Source: RPQJ01 sp963846885 | GTDB lineage: Bacteria; Pseudomonadota; Gammaproteobacteria; Steroidobacterales; Steroidobacteraceae | Length of the DNA stretch: 64,000 bases | Direction: 5' to 3' | Assembly: GCA_963846885.1 (NCBI GenBank) | Contig: CAWJXS010000011.1 | Coordinates: 22,400-86,399 of the forward strand | Part shown: piece by piece, positions 49,900-59,960 of the stretch | Layout of the letters: every line of letters begins with the position of its first letter | How positions within the stretch are numbered: the stretch's first letter is position 1 | The notes under the pieces: model-generated | The model's input: the letters and a program-made list of their open reading frames with translations, nothing else | Told to the model about the DNA's origin: nothing | Databases searched by the model: none | Program-made: the position numbers and the translations under genes

Positions 49900-51801
49900 T
49901 GGCCCACATCAGCGACATGATCGCCGAAGACATCGAGGCCTACCTGCACGCGCACGAGCACAAGAGCCTGCTGCGCTTCATCACCTGTGGCAGCGTGGAC
50001 GACGGCAAGAGCACCCTGATCGGACGCCTGCTCTACGACTCGAAGATGATCTTCGAGGACCAGCTCGCCGCACTCGAAGCAGATTCAAAGAAAGTCGGCA
50101 CGCAGGGCGGCGACCTCGATTTCGCGCTGCTCGTGGACGGCCTGGCGGCCGAGCGCGAACAGGGCATCACGATCGACGTCGCCTACCGGTTCTTCTCGAC
50201 CGACAAGCGCAAGTTCATCGTCGCGGACACGCCGGGACACGAGCAGTACACGCGCAACATGGTCACGGGTGCGTCCACCGCCGACCTCGCCGTGATCCTG
50301 ATCGACGCGCGCAAGGGCGTGCTGACGCAGACGCGCCGGCACAGCTACCTGGTGTCGCTGATCGGCATCAAGCGCGTCGTGCTCGCGATCAACAAGATGG
50401 ATCTCGTCGGCTACGACCAGGACGTGTTCGATCGCATCCTGGAGGACTATCGCGCATTCGGCGCCAAGATCGGCATCGAGGATTTCGTCGCGATCCCGCT
50501 GTCGGGTCTGCGTGGCGACAACATCACGGCACCCAGCGAGAACACACCCTGGTACCAGGGGCCCACCCTGATGGGTTACCTCGAGACGGTCGACGTCGAG
50601 AACGAAGCACGCAGCCGACCGCTGCGGCTGCCGGTGCAATGGGTGAACCGGCCCAACCTCGATTTCCGCGGCTTCGCCGGCACGATTGCGAGCGGCAGCG
50701 TGAAGCAGGGCGATCGCGTGCGCGTGCTGCCATCGGGTCGCGAGAGCACCGTCACGCGCATCGTCACGATGGACGGCGATCTCGATGAAGCGATCGCCGG
50801 CCAGGCGATCACGCTGACGCTGGCGGACGAGATCGACATCAGCCGTGGCGACGTCATCGCGCGTCCCGACGACCTGCCCGGTGTGGCCGACCAATTCGAG
50901 GCGGGCGTCGTCTGGATGTCCGACGACGCCATGCTGCCGGGTCGCCCGTACTGGCTGAAGATCGGCACCAAGCAGGTCTCGGCGACCATCACCGAGCCCA
51001 AGTACAAGGTCAACGTCAATACGCTCGAGCACCTGGCCGCCAAGAAGCTCGACCTGAACGAGATCGGCGTCTGCAACGTATCGCTCGACCAGCCGATTGC
51101 ATTCGATCCGTACGAGCAGTGCCGCGAGACCGGCTCGTTCATCCTGATCGACCGCATCACGAACTCGACGGTCGGCGCGGGCATGCTCCACTTCGCGCTG
51201 CGCCGTTCGCAGAACATCCACTGGCAGGCGCTCGACGTGAACAAGAAGTCGCGCGCCGCGATCAAGGGGCAGCGGCCCGCGGTGCTGTGGCTCACCGGTC
51301 TCTCGGGCGCGGGCAAGAGCACCATCGCGAACATGGTGGAGAAGCAGTTGCTGGCGCTGGGCAAGCACACGTACCTGCTCGATGGCGACAACGTGCGTCA
51401 TGGCCTGAACCGCGATCTGGGCTTCACCGACGCAGACCGCGTCGAGAACATCCGCCGCGTGGCGGAAGTCAGCAAGCTGATGGCCGACGCGGGCCTCGAT
51501 CGTCCTGGTGTCGTTCATCTCGCCGTTCCGGGCCGAGCGCCGACTCGCGCGCGGCTTGTTCGAGCCGGGCGAGTTCCACGAGGTGCACATCGACACGCCG
51601 CTTGCGGTGGCTGAAGAACGCGACGTCAAGGGGCTGTACAAGAAAGCCCGGCGCGGCGATCTCAAGAACTTCACCGGCATCGATTCGCCGTACGAGCCAC
51701 CCGAGCACCCCGAGATCTACCTCGACACCACCAAGCATTCGTCCGAGCAGTCGGCCGACGCGATCGTCGAGTACCTGCGGCGGGCGGGCGTGCTGGCCTG
51801 A
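49899..51801 (+). CDS. cysNC: Bifunctional CysNC: sulfate adenylyltransferase GTPase subunit and APS kinase (one frameshift as read)
   Basis: This is a fusion of about 633 residues. The first ~440 residues are CysN, an EF-Tu-like GTPase (GSVDDGKST at G1, DTPGHEQYTRNM at G3, NKMD at G4) that drives APS formation with CysD. The remainder is CysC, an APS kinase (P-loop GLSGAGKST, DGDNVRHGLNRDLGF) that makes PAPS. An extra base at about 51498 (CCTCGATCG) breaks the frame just after LMADAGL; removal restores VSFISPFRAERRLARGLF and the C-terminus. Fused CysNC is known in many proteobacteria. Confidence 0.93.
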
Positions 51802-51806
51802 CTTGC

Positions 51807-51870
51807 CACCTCTCTTCGGCGTCACCTCTCCCGCTTCAGCGGGAGAGGTCGCGCGTAGCGCGGGTGAGGG
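51807..51870. repeat. CTCTCCCG REP-like element C
   Basis: A ctctcccgc...gcgggagag hairpin with the tail cgcgcgtagcgcgggtgaggg directly follows cysNC. It belongs to the same family as elements A, B, D and E. Confidence 0.65.
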
Positions 51871-51940
51871 TCATGGCGTCCGATCCGGCATTTTCGCGCG
51901 CGCGTGCTGTCAGCGCGCCGGAAATCCGGATCACGCCTGA
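51871..51940. repeat. Imperfect inverted repeat related to the 36225 element
   Basis: The left arm begins TCATGGCGTCCGATCCGGCA and the right arm, read in reverse, begins TCAGGCGTGATCCGGA. Both resemble the arm of the 36225-36308 element (TCAGGCGTTCAATCCGGCAT). As there, it directly follows a CTCTCCCGC hairpin. Confidence 0.55.
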
Positions 51941-51945
51941 CATCA

Positions 51946-52258
51946 CGCGCCGGGCGCCCAGCGGCCCGTCACCGTGGCGCTCCAATCCGAGCCATCGCTG
52001 CGGTTGCCGTCGCCGGCACGGGCCTTAGCGCCACAAGGCAGCCGACACCGCGCGGGCTCGGAAGCAATGCGCCAGGATCGGGACCACGCCTGGGCCGATC
52101 ACGCCTGTGACGAACTTGTGTCTCCGCTCCAGCGGCGGCAAACACAGCGCGAGTCGGCCGGCGGCGCAGGACTTCGGCCAGGCACGGTCCGATGGAGTCG
52201 GCGAGTCGCCCGAACAAGTCCTCTCCGGCATCACCGAACGTATAGCGCCAGTGAGCGT
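51946..52258. other. Intergenic gap with no convincing gene
   Basis: The minus strand has a 69-codon frame (52025-52234) and a second frame with protein-like text (TFGDAGEDLFGRLADSIG) directly after the ScfR-type gene. Neither has a good start or a recognisable family, and they would need joining by a frameshift. Possibly a decayed gene end; I do not call it. Confidence 0.3.
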
Positions 52259-53671
52259 TCAGTCGATCGAGAACGGCACGATGCGTCGTTCGTTGGTGCG
52301 CACGGTGAGTTTGCGACCGAGCGGCGGAAACGCGCGCTGGTGACAATCGGGGCGCTCGCAGATCCGGCAGCTGACCCCGACGGGCACGGCGGCGCCGTCG
52401 AGGCTCAATCCTTCCGAGTACACGACCTTGTCGGCATAGGCCACTTCGCAGCCGATGCCGATCGCGTACTGTCGATTGGGTCGCCGGAAGTTGCCTGACC
52501 GCTTGACGATGCTGCGGCCCACGCAGAGGTAGCGCACGCCGTCGGGCATCTCGGCCACCTGCACCAGGATGCGGCCCGGATGCCCGAACGCTTCGTGCAC
52601 GTTCCACAACGGGCAGGCCCCGCCGAAGCGCGCGAACTGGAAGCGCGTCGAGCTGTGCCGCTTGGTGATGTTGCCGGCCTGGTCCACGCGCACGAAATAG
52701 AACGGCACGCCGCGGGCGCCAGGGCGTTGCAGCGTGCTGAGGCGGTGCGACACCTGCTCGAAGCTTGCGTTGTAGCGGTGCTGCAGCTGCTCGATGTCGT
52801 GCAGCAGTTCGATCGCCGACGCGGCAAAGCGCCGGTACGGCATGACGAGCGCTCCGGCCGCGTAATTGAGGAGACCGATGCGGGCGATGTCGCGCGCAGT
52901 CGTGGATTCGAGTCCAGCTGTCGCGAGCACCTCGTTGCACAGATCGGTGAAAAGCAGATCGGCCAGCTGCGTGGCGAGCTGGAAAGCGCGCGTCGGCTCC
53001 GCGAGGTCGCGGTCCAGCGTGAGCACCTTGGTCGAGGGGTCGTAGTGACGGATCAGGCCCGCGTCGGCAACGGTGCGGACGACGCGAATGCCGAAGCGTT
53101 CTGCCAGCGCGCGCTCGAGAGTCGCCACCGCATTGCCGTCGCCATCGATGCCGATGTCGGCCGCCACCGCTTCCGCGGCGATATCCAGTTCGTCGACATA
53201 GTTGTCGCGGTAATGGAAAAAGTCGCGCACCTCCTGGTAGGGCACGAGCGAGTCGGGCGCGTCCTCGGTGCGCATGCGCACCGTTTCGTCGAACCGCAGG
53301 ATCCGCTCATCCAGCGCGCGGTACGCCCGGTGCAGCGCCAGGTACTGCCGTGCCAGCGTCGGCGTCGTGGCCGCTGCGAGCTTGAGTTCGGAAAGCGCGG
53401 GCGAAGGCATTCCCAGCCCCAGGTCGGCGCTCGCTTCACGCAGGTCCGCGATCAGCCGGGTTTCCTCGTCGCTGTCGAACTCACCGGGCCCGACGACGAA
53501 GATGCGGGACAGTGCGATCAGCACCCGCGCCGTCACAGGCCGCTGGTTGGTCTCGATCTGCGACAGGTAGCTGGTCGACAGCCCCAGCAGCTTGGCGCAG
53601 GCGTCGAGCGTCAAACCCTGCCGTTCGCGCAGGGCACGGACCTTTGGGCCAACGAAGAGCTTGTCCCGCAT
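52259..53671 (-). CDS. ScfR/RamB-type short-chain fatty acid transcriptional regulator
   Basis: This 470-residue regulator has an N-terminal Xre helix-turn-helix (VRALRERQGLTLDACAKLLGLSTSYLSQIE, about residues 11-40), a middle IrrE/ImmA-like domain (residues about 155-330, without an obvious HExxH), and a C-terminal DUF2083 domain with conserved Cys (CPLWNVHEAFGHPG, CRICERPDCHQRAF). This is the RamB/PrpR/ScfR architecture, known to sense acyl-CoA and control propionate or acetate genes. It is divergent from the prp operon with a 133-bp gap, which strongly suggests it regulates that operon. Confidence 0.87.
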   Translation of the reverse strand: MRDKLFVGPKVRALRERQGLTLDACAKLLGLSTSYLSQIETNQRPVTARVLIALSRIFVVGPGEFDSDEETRLIADLREASADLGLGMPSPALSELKLAAATTPTLARQYLALHRAYRALDERILRFDETVRMRTEDAPDSLVPYQEVRDFFHYRDNYVDELDIAAEAVAADIGIDGDGNAVATLERALAERFGIRVVRTVADAGLIRHYDPSTKVLTLDRDLAEPTRAFQLATQLADLLFTDLCNEVLATAGLESTTARDIARIGLLNYAAGALVMPYRRFAASAIELLHDIEQLQHRYNASFEQVSHRLSTLQRPGARGVPFYFVRVDQAGNITKRHSSTRFQFARFGGACPLWNVHEAFGHPGRILVQVAEMPDGVRYLCVGRSIVKRSGNFRRPNRQYAIGIGCEVAYADKVVYSEGLSLDGAAVPVGVSCRICERPDCHQRAFPPLGRKLTVRTNERRIVPFSID

Positions 53672-53680
53672 TGATTTTAC

Positions 53681-53709
53681 AATTTCACAATTTCACAGGA
53701 TTTCGCAAG
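53681..53709. promoter_or_regulatory. Direct repeats in the scfR-prpB gap, candidate operator
   Basis: AATTTCAC occurs twice in tandem (53681-53696), followed by ATTTCGCA (53700-53707), in the AT-rich part of the divergent gap. Positions suit an operator for the adjacent regulator overlapping its own start and the prpB promoter (TATACG at 53712-53717). This is a guess from pattern and place. Confidence 0.4.
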
Positions 53710-53804
53710 TTTATACGCCCTTATTTGCAGGCTACGCAACGCGCGCATGGAGCAAACTAGCGGCCTATACGAACCCAGCCACCCCTGTGGAGAACGCCCC
53801 ACCC

Positions 53805-54707
53805 ATGCCAACGGCCAAGACATCTGCCTCCGCCGGCGCCAGGTTTCGCGCCGCCCTTGCCGCCGAGAAGCCGTTGCAGGTCGCCGGCGCCGTCAACGCC
53901 TACTCCGCCCTGCTGGCAGAACGCGCCGGCTTCAAGGCGATCTACCTGTCGGGTGCGGGCGTCGCGAACGCTTCGTTCGGCCTGCCAGACCTCGGGATTA
54001 CGAGCCTGAACGACGTCTGCGAGGACGTCCGCCGCATCACGTCAGCCACCGACGTGCCGCTGCTGGTCGATGCGGACACAGGCTGGGGCGCGGCTTTCAA
54101 CATTTCGCGCACCATCGCGGACCTGATCAAGTCGGGCGCCGGCGCCTGTCACCTCGAAGACCAGGTGCAGGCGAAGCGCTGCGGACATCGGCCCGGCAAG
54201 GCACTGGTGACCGCCGAAGAAATGGTCGATCGCATCAAGGCAGCCGTCGACGGCCGCACCGACGACCAGTTCGTGATCATGGCCCGCACCGACGCGCATG
54301 CCGTCGAAGGCCAGCAGGCAGCCATCGACCGCGCGCTGAAGTACGTCGAGGCCGGCGCGGACATGATCTTTGCCGAGGCGCTCACCACGCTGGACGAGTA
54401 CCGGCAATTCACGTCCATCGTGAAAGTGCCGGTGCTGGCCAACATCACCGAGTTCGGCAAGACGCCGCTTTTCACGGTGCAGGAACTCGCCGGTGCCGGC
54501 GCGCAGCTGGTGCTGTATCCGCTGTCTGCATTTCGCGCAATGTCGAGGGCGGCCGAGATCGTCTACGGTGCCTTGCGCCAGGAAGGAACGCAGAAGAGCG
54601 TCCTCGACCGCATGCAGACCCGCGTCGAACTGTACGAAGTGCTCGGCTATCACGAGTACGAGCAGAAGCTCGACGAACTCTTCGTGCGTGAAGGCGCGGT
54701 CAAGTAA
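53805..54707 (+). CDS. prpB: 2-methylisocitrate lyase PrpB
   Basis: This 300-residue enzyme cleaves 2-methylisocitrate to pyruvate and succinate, the last step of the methylcitrate cycle. The start at 53805 (MPTAKTSAS) follows GGAG; the open frame upstream is not preceded by a site. Diagnostic text: YLSGAGVANASFGLPDLG, LVDADTGWG, the catalytic loop KRCGH (about residues 124-128), IMARTDAHAVEG, and LYPLSAFRAM. It is the first gene of the prpB-prpC-acnD-prpF operon, 21 bp before prpC. Confidence 0.95.
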   Translation: MPTAKTSASAGARFRAALAAEKPLQVAGAVNAYSALLAERAGFKAIYLSGAGVANASFGLPDLGITSLNDVCEDVRRITSATDVPLLVDADTGWGAAFNISRTIADLIKSGAGACHLEDQVQAKRCGHRPGKALVTAEEMVDRIKAAVDGRTDDQFVIMARTDAHAVEGQQAAIDRALKYVEAGADMIFAEALTTLDEYRQFTSIVKVPVLANITEFGKTPLFTVQELAGAGAQLVLYPLSAFRAMSRAAEIVYGALRQEGTQKSVLDRMQTRVELYEVLGYHEYEQKLDELFVREGAVK

Positions 54708-54728
54708 ACCCGAACGAGAGCACCGATC

Positions 54729-55901
54729 ATGAGCACCAGCACCGAGACCCCTCCTGCCGCCGCCACCGGCTTCAAGCCGAAAAAGTCCGTCGCGCTGTCG
54801 GGCGTGCCTGCGGGCAACACGGCCCTGTGCACCGTCGGCCGCAGCGGCAACGACCTGCACTATCGCGGCTACGACATCCTCGATCTCGCCGACAGGTGTG
54901 AATTCGAGGAAGTCGCGCACCTGCTGGTGCACGGCAAGCTGCCCAACGCCGCCGAGCTGCGAGGCTACAAGGCCAAGCTCAAGCGGCTGCGTGGATTGCC
55001 CGAAGCCGTGCAGCTCGCGCTGCAGGCATTGCCTGCGTCCAGCCATCCGATGGACGTGTTGCGCACCGGCACGTCGGTGCTCGGCTGCACGCTTCCCGAG
55101 AAAGACGACCACAACGCCGCGGGTGCGCGCGACATCGCCGACCGCTTGCTGGCCAGCCTCGGTTCGATGCTCTGCTACTGGTACCACTACAGCCACGCGG
55201 GCCGGGTCATCGAGGTCGAAACCGATGACGACTCGATCGGCGGTCACTTCCTGCACCTGCTGCACGACGAGCCCGCGCCCGCCTCGTGGGTGAAGGCGAT
55301 GCACGTGTCGCTCAACCTGTACGCAGAGCACGAGTTCAACGCCTCGACGTTCACCGGCCGCGTCATCGCGGGCACGGGCTCCGACATCTATTCCTGCATC
55401 ACCGGGGCGATCGGCGCGCTGCGCGGACCGAAACACGGCGGCGCAAACGAAGTCGCGTTCGAAGTGCAGAAGCGCTACGAGACTCCCGACGAAGCCGAAG
55501 CGGACATCAAGGCCCGCGTAGAGCGCAAGGAAGTCGTCATCGGCTTCGGTCACCCCGTGTATACGGTCAGCGATCCGCGCAACAAGGTCATCAAGGAAGT
55601 GGCGCGCCAGCTGTCCGCCGAAGCAGGCGACATGAAGATGTACGACATCGCCGAGCGCCTGGAGACCGTGATGTGGGACATCAAGAAGATGTTCCCCAAC
55701 CTGGATTGGTTCAGCGCGGTCTCGTACCACATGATGGGCGTGCCCACCGCGATGTTCACGCCGCTGTTCGTTGTGGCGCGGACGGCGGGCTGGAGCGCGC
55801 ACGTGATCGAACAGCGCATCGACGGCAAGATCATTCGACCCAGCGCGAACTACACGGGACCGGAAGACCGGAAGTTCGTGCCGATGAAGGATAGGGGATA
55901 G
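54729..55901 (+). CDS. prpC: 2-methylcitrate synthase PrpC
   Basis: This 390-residue citrate-synthase-fold enzyme condenses propionyl-CoA with oxaloacetate. Signs: LHYRGYDILDLADRCEFEEVAHLL near the N-terminus, CITGAIGALRGPKHGGANE (first active-site His), VIGFGHPVYTVSDPRN (second His), and WFSAVSYHMMGVPTAMFTPLF with the Asp region after it. The shape and its place between prpB and acnD favour PrpC over GltA. The last codons (KDRG, TAG) lie inside the start of a GGGGCTA-type repeat, so the C-terminus may be slightly altered by repeat insertion. Confidence 0.93.
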   Translation: MSTSTETPPAAATGFKPKKSVALSGVPAGNTALCTVGRSGNDLHYRGYDILDLADRCEFEEVAHLLVHGKLPNAAELRGYKAKLKRLRGLPEAVQLALQALPASSHPMDVLRTGTSVLGCTLPEKDDHNAAGARDIADRLLASLGSMLCYWYHYSHAGRVIEVETDDDSIGGHFLHLLHDEPAPASWVKAMHVSLNLYAEHEFNASTFTGRVIAGTGSDIYSCITGAIGALRGPKHGGANEVAFEVQKRYETPDEAEADIKARVERKEVVIGFGHPVYTVSDPRNKVIKEVARQLSAEAGDMKMYDIAERLETVMWDIKKMFPNLDWFSAVSYHMMGVPTAMFTPLFVVARTAGWSAHVIEQRIDGKIIRPSANYTGPEDRKFVPMKDRG

Positions 55902-55930
55902 GGGTTAGGGGCTAGGGGCTAGTCGGAAGG
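55889..55930. repeat. GGGGCTA heptamer array, left arm
   Basis: Tandem aggggat/aggggtt/aggggct units end in ggggctagtcggaa. The array begins within the last codons of prpC. It is an inverted partner of the array at 56125-56160. Confidence 0.7.
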
Positions 55931-55934
55931 CCTT

Positions 55935-55983
55935 CACCTCTCCCGCCTCGCGGGAGAGGTCGGCCGCAGGCCGGGTGAGGGCG
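55935..55983. repeat. CTCTCCCG REP-like element D
   Basis: A ctctcccgc...gcgggagag hairpin with the tail cggccgcaggccgggtgagg, as in element B, lies between the two heptamer arrays. Confidence 0.65.
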
Positions 55984-56124
55984 TTCGTCGCGCCGGCCCC
56001 TTGCGGCACCGCTCCCCCAGCCTTGCACCTAGTCCCTGCTTCCGATCATGCCAGGATCTATTCCTTCTTTAGCTTGCATCCGACTGCGCCAGTCCTTCTG
56101 ATACCCGAAACTTTCTGTCTTCGT

Positions 56125-56160
56125 TCCGACTAGCCCCTAGCCCCTAGCCCCTAGCCCCTT
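56125..56160. repeat. GGGGCTA heptamer array, right arm (inverted)
   Basis: ttccgac followed by tandem TAGCCCC units is the reverse complement of the left array. Together they bracket a ~190-bp segment and end just before the acnD start codon. They could pair into a long stem in the prp transcript. Confidence 0.7.
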
Positions 56161-56166
56161 CCTCCA

Positions 56167-58756
56167 ATGAACAGCGCATACCGCAAGCCACTGCCCGGCA
56201 CGAATCTCGACTACTTCGACGCGCGCGCGGCTGTCGACGCGATCGAGCCGGGAGCTTACGACCGGCTCCCGTATACCGCCCGGGTGCATGCCGAGAACCT
56301 CGTGCGCCGTTGTGATCCGGCGATCCTCGAAGCGAGCCTGCGGCAGTTGATCGAACGCAGGCGCGACCTCGACTTCCCATGGTTTCCGGCGCGCGTCGTG
56401 TGTCACGACATCCTGGGGCAGACCGCGCTCGTCGACCTTGCGGGTCTGCGCGACGCGATTGCGGAGCAGGGTGGCGATCCGGCGCAGGTGAACCCGGTGG
56501 TGCCGGTGCAGCTGATCGTCGATCACTCGCTGGCGGTGGAGTGCGGTGGCTACGATCCGGACGCGTTCGCCAAGAACCGCGCGATCGAAGATCGCCGCAA
56601 CGAAGACCGCTTCCATTTCATCGACTGGACCAAGCTCGCGTTCAAGAACGTCGACGTCATTCCGCCTGGCAACGGCATCATGCACCAGATCAACCTCGAG
56701 CGAATGTCGCCGGTGGTGCACGCGATCGACGGCGTTGCGTTTCCCGACACGCTCGTCGGCACGGACAGCCACACGCCGCACGTGGACGCACTCGGCGTGA
56801 TCGCGGTCGGTGTCGGTGGCCTCGAGGCAGAAAGCGTGATGCTCGGGCGCGCGTCGTGGATGCGACTGCCGGACATCGTCGGCGTGCAGTTGCAGGGCAA
56901 GCCGCAACCAGGCATCACCGCAACCGACATCGTGCTGGCCCTGACCGAGTTCCTCCGTCAGCAGAAGGTCGTCGGCGCGTACCTCGAGTTCTTCGGCGCA
57001 GGCGCCTCTGCCTTGACGCTGGGCGATCGCGCGACGATCTCCAACATGGCACCCGAGTACGGCGCGACGGCTGCGATGTTCTTCATCGACGCGCAGACGA
57101 TCACGTATCTGAAGCTCACGGGTCGCGAAGACGCGCAAGTGAAGCTGGTCGAGACGTACGCGAAGCACACGGGCCTGTGGGCGGACAGCCTGGCGACGGC
57201 AGTTTATGAACGTACGCTGCAGTTCGATCTCTCGAGCGTCGTGCGCAACATGGCCGGCCCCTCGAATCCGCATGCGCGCGTGGCCACCGCTGATCTCGCG
57301 GCGAAAGGCATCGCGGGCGCGTGGCAGGCCGAGGCGGGCAAGATGCCTGACGGCGCCGTGATCATCGCGGCCATCACCAGCTGCACCAATACCAGCAATC
57401 CGCGCAACGTCATCGCGGCGGGCTTGCTTGCACGCAACGCGAACCGGCACGGACTCACGCGCAAGCCGTGGGTGAAGACCTCGCTGGCGCCGGGTTCGAA
57501 AGCTGTCGCGCTGTATCTCGACGAAGCCGGACTCACCTCCGAGCTCGAACAGCTGGGCTTCGGCGTCGTGGCGTTCGCGTGCACGACGTGCAACGGCATG
57601 TCCGGCGCGCTGGACCCTGAGATCCAGCAGGAGATCATCACGCGCGACCTGTATGCGACGGCCGTGCTATCGGGCAATCGCAACTTCGACGGCCGCATTC
57701 ATCCATACGCGAAGCAGGCGTTCCTCGCCTCGCCGGCGCTGGTGGTTGCGTACGCGATCGCAGGCACGATTCGTTTCGACATCGAAAAAGATTCCTTCGG
57801 CACCGATGCAGCCGGCAAGCCGATCCTGCTCAAGGACCTGTGGCCGTCGGATGCCGAGATCGACGCGGTCGTGGCGGCGAGCGTGAAGCCGGAGCAGTTC
57901 CGCAAGGTCTATGAACCGATGTTCAGGATCAGCGTGGAATCGGGACCCAAGGTGAGCCCGCTGTACGACTTGGCGTCCGCAGAGCACGTACATCCGCCGG
58001 CCGCCGTACTGGGAAGGTGCACTGGCCGGTGAGCGCTCGCTCCTGGGGCTGCGACCGCTGGCGGTGCTCGGCGACAACATCACCACCGACCACCTCTCGC
58101 CGTCCAACGCGATCATGCTGGACAGTGCGGCCGGCGAGTACCTCGCCCGGATGGGATTGCCGGAGGAAGACTTCAATTCCTACGCTACTCACCGTGGCGA
58201 TCACCTCACGGCGCAGCGCGCGACGTTTGCCAACCCGACGTTGAAGAACGAGATGGTGACCGTCGACGGCAAGGTCAAGCCGGGGTCACTTGCGCGCATC
58301 GAGCCCGAGGGCAAGGTGACGCGCATGTGGGAAGCCATCGAAACCTACATGGAGCGCAAGCAGCCGCTGATCATCATTGCCGGCGCCGACTACGGCCAGG
58401 GCTCGTCGCGTGACTGGGCGGCGAAGGGCGTGCGGCTCGCGGGTGTCGAAGCGATCGCGGCCGAGGGGTTCGAGCGCATTCACCGCACCAACCTCGTCGG
58501 CATGGGCGTGCTGCCGCTCGAGTTCAAGCCGGGCACGAATCGGAAGACGCTCGGCATCGACGGCACGGAGACGTTCGACGTGGTGGGCGCACGCGCGCCG
58601 CGCGCCGACCTTACGCTCGTGATCCAGCGCAAAGACGGCAAGCGCGTCGAGGTTCCGGTCACGTGTCGGCTCGACACGGCCGAAGAAGTGTCGATCTACG
58701 AAGCCGGCGGTGTGCTGCAGCGCTTCGCCCGCGACTTCCTCGAAAACAGGAAATAG
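56167..58756 (+). CDS. acnD: Fe/S-dependent 2-methylcitrate dehydratase AcnD (one frameshift as read)
   Basis: This aconitase-family enzyme of about 862 residues dehydrates 2-methylcitrate, working with PrpF. The cluster-binding cysteines are in SCTNTSN (near residue 403) and CTTCNGMSG (near 470). Other signs: GTDSHTPHVDALGVIAVGVGG and GQGSSRDWAAKGVRLAG in the C-terminal swivelling domain. One extra T at about 57970 (GACTTGGCG) breaks the frame before STYIRRPPYWEG; removing it joins both halves. The neighbour prpF marks it as AcnD rather than a general aconitase. Confidence 0.92.
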
Positions 58757-58760
58757 GAGA

Positions 58761-59945
58761 ATGTCCCCTGGTTTCCCGCAGCAGGTCAGCATTCCCGCCA
58801 CCTACATGCGTGGCGGCACCAGCAAGGGCGTGTTCTTCCGCCTGCAGGACCTGCCAGAGGCAGCGCAGTTGCCCGGTGAGGCGCGCGACCGCCTCTTCCT
58901 GCGAGTGATTGGCAGCCCCGATCCCTACGGCGCGCACATCGACGGCATGGGTGGCGCCACGTCGAGCACCAGCAAGTGCGTCATCCTCTCGCAGAGTACC
59001 CGCCCCGATCACGACGTCGACTACCTCTACGGCCAGGTCTCGATCGACAAGGCGTTCGTCGACTGGAGCGGCAACTGCGGCAACCTCTCGACCGCGGCCG
59101 GCGCCTTTGCGATCCATGCGGGCTTCGTCGATCCCGCGCGCGTACCGCGCAACGGCACCTGCACGGTGCGCATCTGGCAGGCCAACATCGGCAAGACCAT
59201 CATCGCGCACGTACCGGTTACCGACGGCGCGGTGCAGGAGACGGGCGACTTCGAACTCGATGGCGTGACGTTTCCCGCCGCCGAGATCGTGCTCGAGTTC
59301 ATCGATCCCTCCGATGACGGCGAAGGCGGCGGTTCGATGTTCCCCACCGGGCACCTGGTCGACGATCTCGACGTGCCAGGCGTCGGTACGTTCAAGGCGA
59401 CGATGATCACTGCGGGCATCCCCACGGTGTTCGTCAACGCTGCGGACATCGGCTACACCGGCACCGAGCTGCGCGAGGCCATCAACGGCGATCCGCAGCA
59501 ACTCGCGCGCTTCGAGCAGATCCGTGTCGCGGGTGCGCTGCGCATGGGCCTGATCAAGACGCCTGCGGAAGCATTGCAGCGGCAACATACGCCCAAGATT
59601 GCGTTCGTGGCGCCGCCAGCAGATTACGTATCCGCAAGCGGGCGCAAAGTCGCGGCCGGCGACATCGACCTGCTCGTGCGCGCCCTCTCCATGGGCAAGC
59701 TGCATCACGCAATGATGGGGACGGCCGCCGTCGCCATCGGCACGGCCGCAGCGATTCCCGGCACGCTGGTGAACCTTGCGGCCGGTGGGGGCACGCGCAC
59801 GGCCGTGCGTTTCGGCCACCCGTCGGGCACGCTGCGCGTGGGTGCCGAAGCGAAGCAGGTGAATGGCGAATGGACCGTGACCAAGGCAATCATGAGCCGC
59901 AGCGCCCGCATCCTGATGGAAGGGCGCGTGCGCGTGCCGCGCTGA
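58761..59945 (+). CDS. prpF: 2-methylaconitate isomerase PrpF
   Basis: This 394-residue protein starts at MSPGFPQQVS (58761), right after a strong AGGAG site and 4 bp after acnD. Diagnostic text: YMRGGTSKGVFFRLQDLP, SPDPYGAHIDGMGGATSSTSKC, and WSGNCGNLSTAAGAFAI (active-site Cys region). It isomerises the AcnD product so that 2-methylisocitrate can be formed. AcnD-PrpF together replace PrpD, which makes the PrpD-like gene next door interesting. Confidence 0.94.
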   Translation: MSPGFPQQVSIPATYMRGGTSKGVFFRLQDLPEAAQLPGEARDRLFLRVIGSPDPYGAHIDGMGGATSSTSKCVILSQSTRPDHDVDYLYGQVSIDKAFVDWSGNCGNLSTAAGAFAIHAGFVDPARVPRNGTCTVRIWQANIGKTIIAHVPVTDGAVQETGDFELDGVTFPAAEIVLEFIDPSDDGEGGGSMFPTGHLVDDLDVPGVGTFKATMITAGIPTVFVNAADIGYTGTELREAINGDPQQLARFEQIRVAGALRMGLIKTPAEALQRQHTPKIAFVAPPADYVSASGRKVAAGDIDLLVRALSMGKLHHAMMGTAAVAIGTAAAIPGTLVNLAAGGGTRTAVRFGHPSGTLRVGAEAKQVNGEWTVTKAIMSRSARILMEGRVRVPR

Positions 59946-59960
59946 TCGCCGGGCGCAACC

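Noticed and set aside
52025..52234. 69-codon minus-strand frame after the ScfR-type gene
   Set aside because: No ribosome site, no recognisable family, and a competing frame reads equally well.
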